NCBI GenBank assembly: GCA_025642075.2
Contig: JAODUO010001171.1
Location: 70,001-134,000, forward strand
DNA length: 64,000 bases
Source of the DNA: Ridgeia piscesae
Taxonomy: Eukaryota > Annelida > Polychaeta > Sabellida > Siboglinidae
Direction of reading: 5' to 3'
This document shows, one piece after another, positions 27,155 through 39,709 of the stretch. The translations under genes were made by a program, and so were the position numbers. The first letter of the stretch is position 1. Each line of letters opens with the position of its first letter. The notes beneath the pieces were generated by a model, which had not been told where the DNA came from, ran no database searches, and was given only the letters and a program-made list of their open reading frames with translations.

Positions 27155-30100
27155 GGTGACAGCATCACATCACATGTATTGGTGACATCATCACATCACA
27201 CATACTCATGACTTCATCTAATGACACTTTCTAGTGCTGCAGGTACTCAAGTGTCACAATGGACACTCACAGACCTTTATGCAGGATGAAATTGGTGCCA
27301 GTCCAAAAAAATTCCAATAAAAATGTTACGCTTTGCTTATGCAAACAAGCTAGTCCAGAAAAATCCAATCCCGTGCATTCACACATTTTCAAATCCACAA
27401 ATTTCTGCCCAATCCGTTGTAACTTGCACTTGCCCCAAACAAACTTTACGGTTCCAAATGACGGGTGAACTAGATAAAAGTATCACTCTTCATGTGGCTC
27501 GTGGCAGTAACTCAGTCAAAGTGCCACAGTACAAGGATTCCCATCAGAACTAACCATCCACACGGACAGTTGACTCCTCTGCTTCAAGTCACCCCACTTA
27601 CAGACCAGCCACACTGACATGTACTAATGTAGCCTAATGAGAGGTGATTATCTTCATAATTCAACCTCACATACCAGCACGGATTCTGGCACTGGAAATG
27701 CCAGGAAGGTCACAACATATGCAGCTCCGAAACTGTTATTGATTGAGTCATGTTGATGCCCACTGAACTGGGTCAGTGTCCACCACCATGCAAGTGCACC
27801 GCCGAAATTGATTGATTTTATGTTGGTCGAGTAATTATTTCTGAGAGAAAACGGCTGATCAATGCCTTAATTAATGTGCTCCGTACAGTAAACATTGGAG
27901 CGTTCGTTATTTCATTGTTGCTGCTCTATTGATTCATGCAGATTACCTGGGTTGGTTCTAGGTAATGACCGTGGTCAGTCTCCAGCAGCCAGGGAATAGG
28001 GATGACCAGTCCACTTTGTTGACCAGTGGCTAGGGATCCTGTATTGGCTGCAATAGGATTAGGGTAATACTAATTAGTTATACAATGGATTATTGCCAAT
28101 ATTCTCAAGTATTTATAGCGTTCTGGTGGTTGTTGATGGTGGGCAATGAAGGGTTGTATGGATGACTTGGTGGGGTTGTCCAGGTGGGTGTAGAAGGGTT
28201 GTCCAGGTGGGTGTGGAGGGGTTGTCCAGGTGGGTGTGGAGGGGTTGTCCAGGTGGGTGTAGAGGGGTTGTCCAGGTGGGTGTGGAGGGGTTGTCCAGGT
28301 GGGTGTGGAGGGGTTGTCCAGGTGGGTGTGAGGGGTTGTCAGTGTAGAGGGGTTGTCCAGGTGGGTGTGGAGGGGTTGTCCAGGTGGGTGTGGAGGGGTT
28401 GTCAAGGTGGGTGTGGAGGGGTTGTCCAGGTGGGTGTGGAAGGGTTGTCCAGGTGGGTGTGGAAGGGTTGTCCAGGTGGGTGTGGAGGGGTTGTCCAGGT
28501 GTGTGTAGAGGGGTTGTCCAGGTGGGTGTAGAGGGGTTGTCCAGGTGGGTGTGGAGGCGTTGTCTAGGTGGGTGTGGAGGGGTTGTCCAGGTGTATACAC
28601 AGAAGATTGTAGTCAGGATGCGTTCTAGTCTATTTATGTTTACAACATTAGGATGGACTGGTGTTTATAATAGTTGAGTAAACAGTAGATGTTGGACAGT
28701 TTGTAAATACCTGTTTAAACTGACACTGTAGGGGATCAGTAAAGATGTTCTCAAACAACATACTTTCTGGAGTAGTGAAACTCCACGCTCAGTCTGAGAG
28801 AGGGTCAAAGTGACCCCTGCATCTACTCCAATAACACACCCCATATATAAAAAAAACCTCAATTCTTTACCCTAGCTCCTCAGTTGAAACACTACCCTAC
28901 TGTCACAAATCTCAGGCCACTTTGCGTCCATTGTCCCATGTGAAACACAAGTCGCGTGTGAGTGCGAGAAGGCGTCTTGCGAATCGTTTGACTCGACTGT
29001 TGCATTGGCGGCCCCCCGTGCACACAATCAATAGCAAGGATGCCACCGACCGCCATTGATAAATGATAACTTACAATGACAACGACACTCAGCTGATAGA
29101 TGATAAAGCGTTGTCTGAGACAGTTACTGCTTGGTGGCTGTGGGGGAGCAGCGATACTTATCATCCATCTTGTGATTGTCTCTCCATCCGTTCTGTCAAA
29201 TAGTCACCATAACCTATGTGTTTAGGAATACATATATACAGATTACTTCAGTATTGATATGCTTCTATCTGGATAATCTCATTATTGAAGTGTTTTGTCC
29301 AGAAAACAACACCACAATCACACGTCCAGTGGTGGGGATATTAGTGTAATTTCCCTCCCGCATAACGACCATTTTGCAGCCGACGACGGAAATGTAAAAA
29401 CACAAACGTTTTTATTCATAATTTACGCGTATCACAGATAGCATGCAAATAGTAAGCCAATGTTAATCGAGGATGTGCCTGGCCAGGGGCATTGCATTGA
29501 TGACTACATCAAACATTTACATGCATGACGTACCTGGTACGTGTAATGTTGCATACCTGATGGAGACATTTCTGGTTGATGAACATTCAAATGCTGGTGG
29601 AGGTATTTTTATTCGTAGAGCATATTTTGAAAACCTTTTTCGGTACTTTTCAAACAGACATGAATTATATACAGATAGATATTTATCTGATTATATACTG
29701 ATCAGTGCAAATTGTTGTTATTATGTCGGCAACAGTCCAGAAGCCAGTACAGTAAACATACTGGTCTATTTCCGATAAATGATGTCAGTGTTTGTAAATT
29801 ATGTCAATGTATTCGGCGTATAAATGATGTCGGTGACAGGCATGATTGCTGCGTACAGACATTCAATTGAAATAACCCCTGTTGTTTTCAGCGGACAAGA
29901 GTATTAGTTCCGCTGTAAGACTCAAGAATTATATGGTATTGATTTGGCGCGGTAGATCAAGACATTTTATTCCCTGGAGTTTTTCCCCGAGTTTTTCCCA
30001 GGTTAGCTCACACAGAGCTAAGTTAAGTTTATCTCTGTGTTGATTCTGTGAAATTCACAGTGGGGTTTCTTGCATCGGTGACAAATTGTCACGTAATTCC

Positions 30101-33100
30101 AGTTATTACAGGTGCGATATTAAATAACCGTTTAACCTGCTTACCCGTAAACAAATTATTGGCACCTAGCCACAGTGTTGATATGTTGCCATGGCAACCA
30201 TGCTATGGAATTATTTTCTCGTGATTGGATCGCTATAATCTGAATGCAAACTGAGTGCTATTGAACAATTGCAGTTGGAGTTATTCACATGATGTAATGT
30301 AAGGTTTCTCATGTGTAACTGAATCCACTCTGGTCTGGTTATAATAGAACAAAATACGCAGTACTTCATATTGCACATTTAAAGTTGCAACACAATGTCA
30401 GTTTCATTTTAAAGGCACCACAAAATTAATAATTGTATTCAGACAATAAATTTCTAAATTGAAATACCTCATCATGGTTCAGGTTAATTGATATGTATTC
30501 GTTGTGTGTGACTAGTTCTAAGTTATTTTTTTAGTCAGTTTAATACTCAGTGCATCTGTTTGTCAATATCAAATAATTGACCTTGATCTTTAAATCAGGT
30601 GACTTGCAAAATGTGAGCAATTTTATTTATTATTTAATTAATTTATTTGCTGATATCAGTCAGAACATTTAGTGCATTTTGTTCACTGATAACAATCAAA
30701 AGAATTGACCTTGATCTTTAAATCAAGTGTCTTGCAAAAATGTCAGTAACTTTTGGTGTAATGTAGTGTTTCAATTTATTGAATTTATTTTTATTGGAAC
30801 CTCTTATGTACGAGATGATACAGCCAAAATGTAATGATGTTTGACAATAATAATTTGCGTTAGCGTAAAGTAGATGGTTGAACATGGTTGAGTGCACTCT
30901 TGTACTTTAACCCTCTGTCCTAGTGACCAAGTTAGCACTTGTTTACATGCCATCATAAGAAATATGGTTATCTCACAGACAGCTGTTTTGGCCAAAAACA
31001 AGGTCAAAGTGAACTGTCTGGAAGTAATATTTTTGGCTAGCATGACATAGGGGGTAGTATAGTCCAGTGTACTCTCTGCCCTAGTGACCAGTATAAGAGT
31101 TGTTTACATCATGCCAGTCATCAGCAGAAATACAACTATGTATCTCACAGGCAGTATTTCTGGTTGGCTGAAAACAAGGCCATGGTTAACTTATCCGGAC
31201 GTCACACTGACCAGTGGTCACTTTTTATGTTCTTGCCTGACAGTCTGACCCCGGGTTCTATTTTCTGTAAAATCAGTTTTGTTTGTCTTCTAAACTACAT
31301 TTAAATTGATTATTTTGTCCATGGCTCCAAGAATCGTTTATGGTATGATTTGACTTACTTTGGAGCAAAATGTTTGCTCCAAAGTAAGTCAAATCATACC
31401 ATATACATTTAAATTGTTATTCCTTCTCATTTTTTCCGCTTTCCTGTTTCATTTAAGTTTTACATACGTGTCCATTTCTCAACATTCACAGTTCACAGTC
31501 TCTCTCCTTCCTCCCTCAAAAAAGTTTGTGTTTTATTCTTAACCGAGAAACCGTCTGCTCCTTATTCGTCATCGCAAATAATTTCCAGTTATGTTTCCAC
31601 CCGGTGAAATGTTTCGGAGGCTTCTATCTATTTTTCATTCCATTGATCAAAAACACATAAAATTAGGCACTGCGTTCTAACACTTCATGATGCATTCTGT
31701 CTTCGGAGATAGTACGTAATAGCTTATGTACGAATTGTTCTTTGTTGCAGGGTAACCCCACGAACTATCAGGTTGTGATTCTGACAGTACATGACTTGGG
31801 ATGTGATGGTATGTTAACATGCATGCGTGAGTGCGTGCGTGCATGTGTGTAGAATTGACCGATATCCCTAATGCCTCATTATTTTCAAGACCTGTACAAT
31901 TACCCACCCAGCCCTTCTTCCGAGCGACCTGCGTCTTTACATTCATTGCTCACTCCAGTGAGAAAGCCCACACGGCTTTAGTCGTCTGGGTCTAATTTAC
32001 TGTTGCTTCCCCGAGACGGAGGTGGCAACTGTTGTCTTGGTTGTGAGGTGAGGCCACTCTGTGGAGTTCACTCACTCTGTGGAGTTCACTCACCCTCTGT
32101 CTCTGTCTGACTGTGTCGGTGGTGAAACAGCAGGAAATGTGGTATCATTTCACCGTCGTCTCAATACCTGTGTTTTTGTTGTTTGTTCTCTAGTTTCTTA
32201 GTACATCCGCGTGTTGGCGGCATCGACAGTGTGTTGTAAGCAGTAAAATGCCATTTCCGTTTGTTTTATTGCATTGTGTACCACAGAATTCCAAAGTTGT
32301 TGGCACCGTTTATGTCGTCTACAGTGATAAAGCTAATTTTTGGACAATGTAAGTGTATCTCATGTTTGGCGCCAGTGTCCAGTTTTAAATCTGTGATCAT
32401 TTGCATGTCAGCTAACAGTTGGAATGTATTGAAAAAGTAGTTACTTTAAGTTACTTATTCAGGTGAAGTAGCTGTTTACTGTTCTTCCTGTTATAGTATA
32501 AGGAAACTGGTTGTAAACAATCCCCGGCAAATTTTAGACAAAAATTGTGTTTTTTGTCGTGTTTGGGTTGTTGTGAGTGAGTAATTGTGTGTGTAATGAA
32601 TATGTTTGAGTCATAGACTGACGTGTTGAACTATATAAGTTTGATTGATTGGTTGGCTGTTTTTTTCATATTTTCGTATTGATGTTTCCAGAGACGATGT
32701 ACGATGACTTCGTCAACTATCCTCAAATGATGCAGATCCGAGATCGTACCCTCTGGGTACACGTCCAGATTCCCGGCCAGGCCCGAGAAGCTCCCGACCT
32801 TCCCTCGGAGTAAGTAGCTAGCCTCGTGTTAAGATAGTGCACTGATTATACCTGCGTCTGTTTCCCACCAAATTAACCTCACTTTCTGGCGGAGCATGCT
32901 GCGAGTTACATGGAAATTGCCACTGATGCATACTGAATAAACGGATGTTATTGCACTGAAACAACCCACGCAGTGCGCTGGCTTCGGATGTTATTGGTCA
33001 TGACACTTATCGATCCGGATTTTGTAAATGTCGGTTGTCATGTGACGGCGTATTTTTTGTTGTGATTAATTTTGTGGTGGTGGCAGTTTTGTAATAAATG

Positions 33101-36100
33101 GAGATTTCATGAGAATGTTGTATGTAAATCTGTGAGTTTTGAAAAACAGTTACACAAAGGTACTGATAAAATTGATGTAAATTACTGTACCAGTGGTTGT
33201 GTGAATTGCCAGCATTGAACCCGTTAGACTGCCCTGAATGTTTCTCCACATACATACCACAGTGTTACCCTAGGTGCAGTTTCATGATGTAATACAATAA
33301 AAGAAAGGTAAGAGGAATGATTACTGTTGGTTGATGTCAATGTTTCTGACCAATGCGTATTTGTTGCTTCAAAAAAACAAACATTTATAGGGTAATCAGA
33401 AGAAATAATTATAAATTAAATGAAGCAAGACCTAAAATATATCGCTATGAACAATTAATTTATGTCTGTTTGGTATACAGTATAATATTTAAATATGTAA
33501 AGCATTCTTAACCAATCAATCAGTCAGTTTTATTTCAACATCCCATATCTCTACAAAGTAGATTCAGGGGTGCTTACATGTCAAAGTAAAAACAGGTTAT
33601 GAATGTAAACATTACATTACAACACAGTGTATAGAGCATAGGTTTATGTAGAGACCCATCCACCCATCATTTGGATGGGTAAAAGCGAATATGGACGGGT
33701 AGAAATATGGGTGGATGGGTGGTGGACGGGTAAAAAACTGAAAGAGCAAAAAAAGGTCTTTCAAAACCATAGATATTTTTAGTTATGCCTTGAAAGTGAG
33801 TGAAAATGAATGGTGTCACATGTGTGTTTGTAGTCCATTTCAGGTCATCAGAAACATTTAAATGTTTGTAAACGGGCTTAACAGTTAACATCCATGTGTC
33901 CACCAAAACATGTGTGACTGGCAATAATTTTATCCTGCATAAAGCCCTGGTATAGAGCCTATGTATTACAACAGATCAGCGTATTAAAAGTACACGTTGC
34001 GATAGTAATATAATGCACAAAATTATGCAAACAATTAAGTAAAGAAAACAAAACAGTTTTCAGGTCCTTCCTAAAATGTCCAGAAACACGTGATCTCAGA
34101 TGTAGTGGAAGTCAGTGCCAAAGTGAGGGTCCAGCGCATGAAAAAGCTTGTTGGCCGAAACGTTCCGGGTTAATCCTAGGACCGACAACAAGAACCTGGT
34201 CAGCTGAATGCAGACTGCGATAAGGAACATAAGCTGTTACATGGTCAGCAAGATAGCATGGATATTATGAACACAATCAAGACGTTACTTTTCTTCAAAG
34301 GTGTTGTGGATTAGTCCCTGAAAATATTTGATACCTGAGGTCCAGTTCATAAATGAGGAAAGACTTGATCAGTTCGTGGCTTTTTATTTTTATTGCAAAA
34401 TCATGTTAATCAGTATAAGTTATAACTATTGTAGCGACCTGACCGCCAATAAATGTTTTATCGAAACAGAACTAACTTTGTAATGTTAAACGTCGAATGT
34501 TTATAATAATCCCGACGCTGTCACTCAAATCACCACGAGTGACACCCATCCTTTGACCTTTACCAACAGGGAGCCGTGCACCAGGCTGGGTGTGGCGTTA
34601 GTGGTGTCAACTTGTGTTCATGTGATACTGCATCGTGTGATCATGCATTTCCTTCTGGGCTTTTAGCCATGCCTACAACGGTTTCGAAAACGCCTCATGG
34701 TCGATGTGTACACAGAGTTAAGCGCCCTTACTGGATCTATTTTCAACCCCTAAATGGTACATGAAGACATATTTTGACTGTCTTTACGCTATAATAGGTA
34801 TAATTTATAGTGTATAACATGATTTTGCAATAAACATAAAAAGCCACGAACAGACCATGTCGCTTTAACATAGTCCCCACATACACACGATACGCATAGA
34901 CACATACATTGGTTTGTTAGTTAGATGAGGATGTCATGTTACAGAAGCGCCTTCATACATCATTGTCATTGGTGGTTTGTCTCGGTTGTTTCAGGTACAC
35001 GTTTCCGTCTATGAACCAGGTGGGGGAGGACCTGATTCATGTTTTAGATGAACTCAAGTAAGTACTGTTGTCAGCTTCTCTAGAATAACTCGATTTCTCT
35101 GGCAGTCTTATGGAATACCATCTACTTATAATAAAAAACTCTTCTCTTAAAATAAAATTTCACAGGTTTTATAAAAAATAGTGCTGACTACCAGTGCATT
35201 AATTTTTAAAAGTGAAATATATCCGTTGTGTGCAATTATATTGATGGTCTGTGTATCCTCAGAAGGTAAATACAATTGTTATAATTTTATTTTAAGTGCA
35301 GTACATATTTATAATGGAAACCTTGGCACATGGTACTACTTTGTGGCAATACTATTTCATAGGGTCACACACCTCACTATATCCATGATTCATTTATCCA
35401 GAAGACTCAATAATCTGGGGATTTAAGTTCCCAGTTTATCGAGGTGCAATTGTGCGTCAGTGAAGCATGGTGCCTGTATAAATACATTGGAACTACTTTC
35501 TTGCACTGCAGGATCAAGCAGGTGGTGTGTTTCGGTGAGGGTGCAGGCGCCCACATCCTCGGCTGGTTTGCGGTGAGTGTGGCATGCAATGATGTCCCAT
35601 CAATAGTCGACAGGTGTTGCAGATTGTTTATGCTTTCATGTCATTAAATATTTTTTGATGTTTTGAAAAATGTGAATGCATATTCCATATACTCTACTGG
35701 TCGGTCACTGCTGGGACATGTGGTCATGTAAAAGAACATGTCATACTAATTTTATCAACAGTACATTTAATATGCATCCATTAAAAAAATGGTGCTATGA
35801 TGTTTTTAAAAATAATTTAAAATATGTCGTTATATAAGTAACTAAGACAACATATCTGCAGTGAATATTTTATTATTTAATTGATTATTTTATTATTTGT
35901 GTACATCTGCACGCTGTTTTTTTCAATGCTATGAATTACACTGGAATATTTTATAATAGGGAATATAACATTATACAATGTTCTCGTTTTATTGTCTCTA
36001 TGTCATTACATGTTATTTGCCTTCATTTGATGTGTATCTATTGTAGAGTTACAATAAATTTGATTAGAATGCATAGCAGGTCCGCAGAGAATATAGCAGG

Positions 36101-38029
36101 TCCGCAGAGAATGTTCTTGCTGCTGCAGATTGCTCATGTTGACCGGGTGATGGGTGTGTGTCTTATTCATTGCATCGGTACAACAACTGGATTCATGGAG
36201 TCTGTCAAAGATAAGGTAAGACAACTATTTATGCAGTGTCATGTCTGTCAACTCAAGAAGAAATTTACACGGTGGGTTGGTTACCCTATAAATTCTCATG
36301 CAAACATGTTCAACAGGTGATGTGATTGTTTGTGTATTTTTGGATTGTGAAAGGGAGGCCACGGTTCAAAGGCCTGCACCCGTAGATATGCCACATATAT
36401 TTTATATAATTTATAGTGGTCTGTTATTGATTATATGCCTGTGTACGTTTGAGTTAGAGCGCAGTGGTCTAGTGGTTAGAACATTTGACTCCCAGTCAAG
36501 AGATGTTGGGTTCAGATTATCTTTTTGCCATTTCTTTGATATATGTTGCGTCAGTACACTGAGCTATATCATGACTTCATATTCAAGGCAGTTGGAACAG
36601 TAGCAGTGGTCACATGGTAGTGCTCCAGACTGTCGATCGAAGCCTGGTACCATGGTTTGATTCTACCTACCACTGTTTTGAAACTTTAGGCAATTTCTCT
36701 CACATTACATCACCTCCTATGTGTTTTTGAAAATACACTAAAAGCTGGCTTTCAACAGAACAAGGAGTAAAGTCCTATAACTTGAAGACCGCACCATTAT
36801 AAAACCTTACCTTTACTTTTATATAAGTACATACAAGTATATACATATGCTATTCTTTCTCCTTCAGATGATTAGTTGGAAGTTCAACACAATTGGCATG
36901 AACCCGTCTGCAGAGGCCTACCTTGTGCTGCACAGATTCGGCTCGGTGAGACTGCATATTTCTTTCTAGCTTAATTCCCCTGTGAATCAATGTTGCAAGA
37001 TGTGAGTCAGTGTATTAGACGGCTGATTGGTGGATTGTGATTTTGTGAAAACTACAAATACAGTTTGGGGGGGATTTAGCGACTGCTTTGCATATTGTGC
37101 TTCCAGATCATTTATACAGATATTTCGCAATTTTACATACTTCAGTTATAAGAATAGCAGTAGCTAAGGATATATGTGTAAGGTAAAATAAAGATGTCTC
37201 ATCAAGATCAGCAGAAGAACATCTCTGTTGTTGTTAAATTCTAATAACGAATCTTAAAACTGATCGTGTTTATCCATGTGAGCATGTATTGCTGGGCTTG
37301 AAGTTGTAACAAATTGTTTGTGTGAGTGGCTAGTCACGCATGTCTGTGTGCTTATGCAACTTGGAATATTGTTCGTTGTTGTCAATCAAAGTTCTCTCTG
37401 ACAATTCCCCGAGGCAACTTCACAGAAGGACAATTTGATTTTGGTAAATTTCTTGGAAACAACTGACACTATTAATCTTTGAATTTATTGCAAATCTGTT
37501 ATCCATCTTTAAAGTAGATGTCCCCAAACATGTTGGAGTATCAGTAGGATGAGTATGTGGTGAGGTGTACACTGACCTGCCAAGGAGGTGATGTTGTGAT
37601 CTGTGTGTGAGGGGTATATGTGGCGGGGCTTAGGGTTTTTGGTTGCATTGTGGTTGTCTGACATTGGTTCTTGGTGTATTCCATGTTCTGTGACATAGAG
37701 CTCAGCAGAGGTAAGATGTAGTGGGTACTCTCTTGTTCATCATTCTAATACTACCTCTCTCTCTTTCACACTCTCTTCTCTCTCTGTCTTTCTCCGTCTT
37801 TCAGTTTCTCTCACTCCAAACTCTCCTCTCTGTCGTTTCTCTCTCTCTCTCTCACTCTCTCTCACTCTCACTCTCACTATCTCTCTCTCTCACTATCTCT
37901 CTCTCACTCTCACTCTCTCTCTCTCACTCTCTCACTCTCTCACTCTCACTCTCTCACTCTCTCACTCTCTCACTCTCTCTCTCACTATATATATATATCT
38001 CTCTCACTCTCCTCTCACTCTCTCCTCTC

Positions 38030-38067
<38 letters not shown>

Positions 38068-38188
38068 TCTCTCTCTCTCTCTCTCCTCTCTCTCACTCCT
38101 CTCACTCTCTCTCTCTCTCTCTTCATCTCACTCTCTCTCTCTCCACCTCCTCTCTCTCTCTCTCACCCTCACTCTCTCTACTCTCTCT

Positions 38189-38247
<59 letters not shown>

Positions 38248-39632
38248 TGATTACTTGTTTTATTTTTATTTATTTCCTTGCACAGGTTCATTTTCTCCAG
38301 TCTCATGACAACTGTATACTAGCTGTGTTCTAAAATATACCTAAAGAATATAAGTGTACTTTAAATGCGAACATTTTACTTTTTATAATCGGTAATTGTG
38401 TAAGACTGGAATGTTTTACGAATTTCTTTTTTTATAAGAATTTACAATTTTTTATGAAAGCTGGAAGATATCTTCAGTCTCACTTTGAGTATATTAATTA
38501 AGAAATCTTAGGTTTTTTATCATGTTTATAAAAAAGACTCTAAACATAATTTTAGCAGCAGAAAATTCAGTTGTCATGATTGGTTAGTTTATAAACCATA
38601 TTCTGCACCTATACATCACTGCACTATTTGGATCAGTTTTGAGTTGGTCGTGTTCTTGTTTATCTAACACTTGTTATTTACTCCCTGTTGTGTAACAGGC
38701 GGCCATTGTGCCTTCTGGCCACTCGTAGACATCTTCTCTCTGGACTGAAACTTCGAGTGGATAGTAGAGACTTGCCTTCTGGATTGTTGAAAGAAAGTTG
38801 AAACTCTTGCGGTGGTCTATTGAAACTTCCACTGGATTGTTGAAACTCTTCCAGTGGTTTATTGAACCTTTCACTGGATTGTTGAAACTCTTCAGTGGTT
38901 TATTGAAACTTCCAGTGGAATATTGAAACTTCCACAGGATTGTTGAAACTCTTCCAGTGGTTTATTGAAACTTCTACTGGATTGTTGAAACTCTTCCAGT
39001 GGTTCATTGAAACTTCCACTGGATTGTTGAAACTCTTCCAGTGGTTTATTGAAACTTCCACTGGATTGTTGAAACTCTTCCAGTGGTTTATTGAAACTTC
39101 CACTGGATTGTTGAAACTCTTCCAGTGGTTCATTGAAACTTCCACTGGATTGTTGAAACTCTTCCAGTGGTTTATTGAAACTTCCACTGGATTGTTGAAA
39201 CTCTTCCAGTGAACAAAAGAAACTTCCACTGGATTGTTGAAACTCTCCCAGTGAACAAAAGAAACTTCCACTGGATTGTTGCATTTCTTCCAGGTGTACA
39301 GTTCAGTCTCTGTTTGTATATGTAGTTGAAACTCTTCCCGTGAATAATTGAAACTCTTGCGGTGTCTAGTTGAGCCTATTCTGTTTCAGTGTGTTAGTTT
39401 TATAGTCGTTTTAAATAGAAGAAAACCCACTCCAATGAACTGTATTTGCATGTTTTACTGTTTATGTTTAGCCATTAGTAGGCCTTTTTGCACCTGTTAA
39501 AAGACTTCTTAAAACCAGTTAATAAACAACTGGTAAACAACAGTTATTTGGTTTTCATTTTTTTCTCAATTTGCAGAAATGTTTGTCACATTATTATGAA
39601 TTTTGTTTACCATATATTTGTTAATTTTTGTT

Positions 39633-39709
<77 letters not shown>

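Noticed and set aside
26192..27211. Long open frames of His/Thr or Cys/Val repeats on both strands
   Set aside because: They are translations of the CA microsatellite, which has no stop in the ACA/CAC or TGT/GTG frames; both strands and several frames are open at once.
28070..28677. Proline/threonine-rich (minus) and Gly/Val/Trp-rich (plus) frames
   Set aside because: 23-bp minisatellite read through successive frames.
29473..29778. 101-codon open frame as a possible gene
   Set aside because: No recognisable domain, intronic position in NDRG, AT-rich composition and no splice-supported extension.
31339..31403. microRNA precursor
   Set aside because: Perfect pairing with a 3-base loop is not typical of a precursor; kept only as an inverted repeat.
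32300..32349. Possible extra NDRG exon ending GCTAATTTTTGGACAAT/GTAAGTG
   Set aside because: It does not fit the phases of exons 3 and 4, which join directly with family-typical spacing.
36461..36523. tRNA-Gly(CCC)-like gene
   Set aside because: The anticodon arm pairs, but the acceptor and T stems do not, and it is joined to a SINE body; treated as a SINE head.
37721..38308. 195-codon Ser/Leu-rich frame
   Set aside because: Translation of the CT microsatellite inside an NDRG intron.
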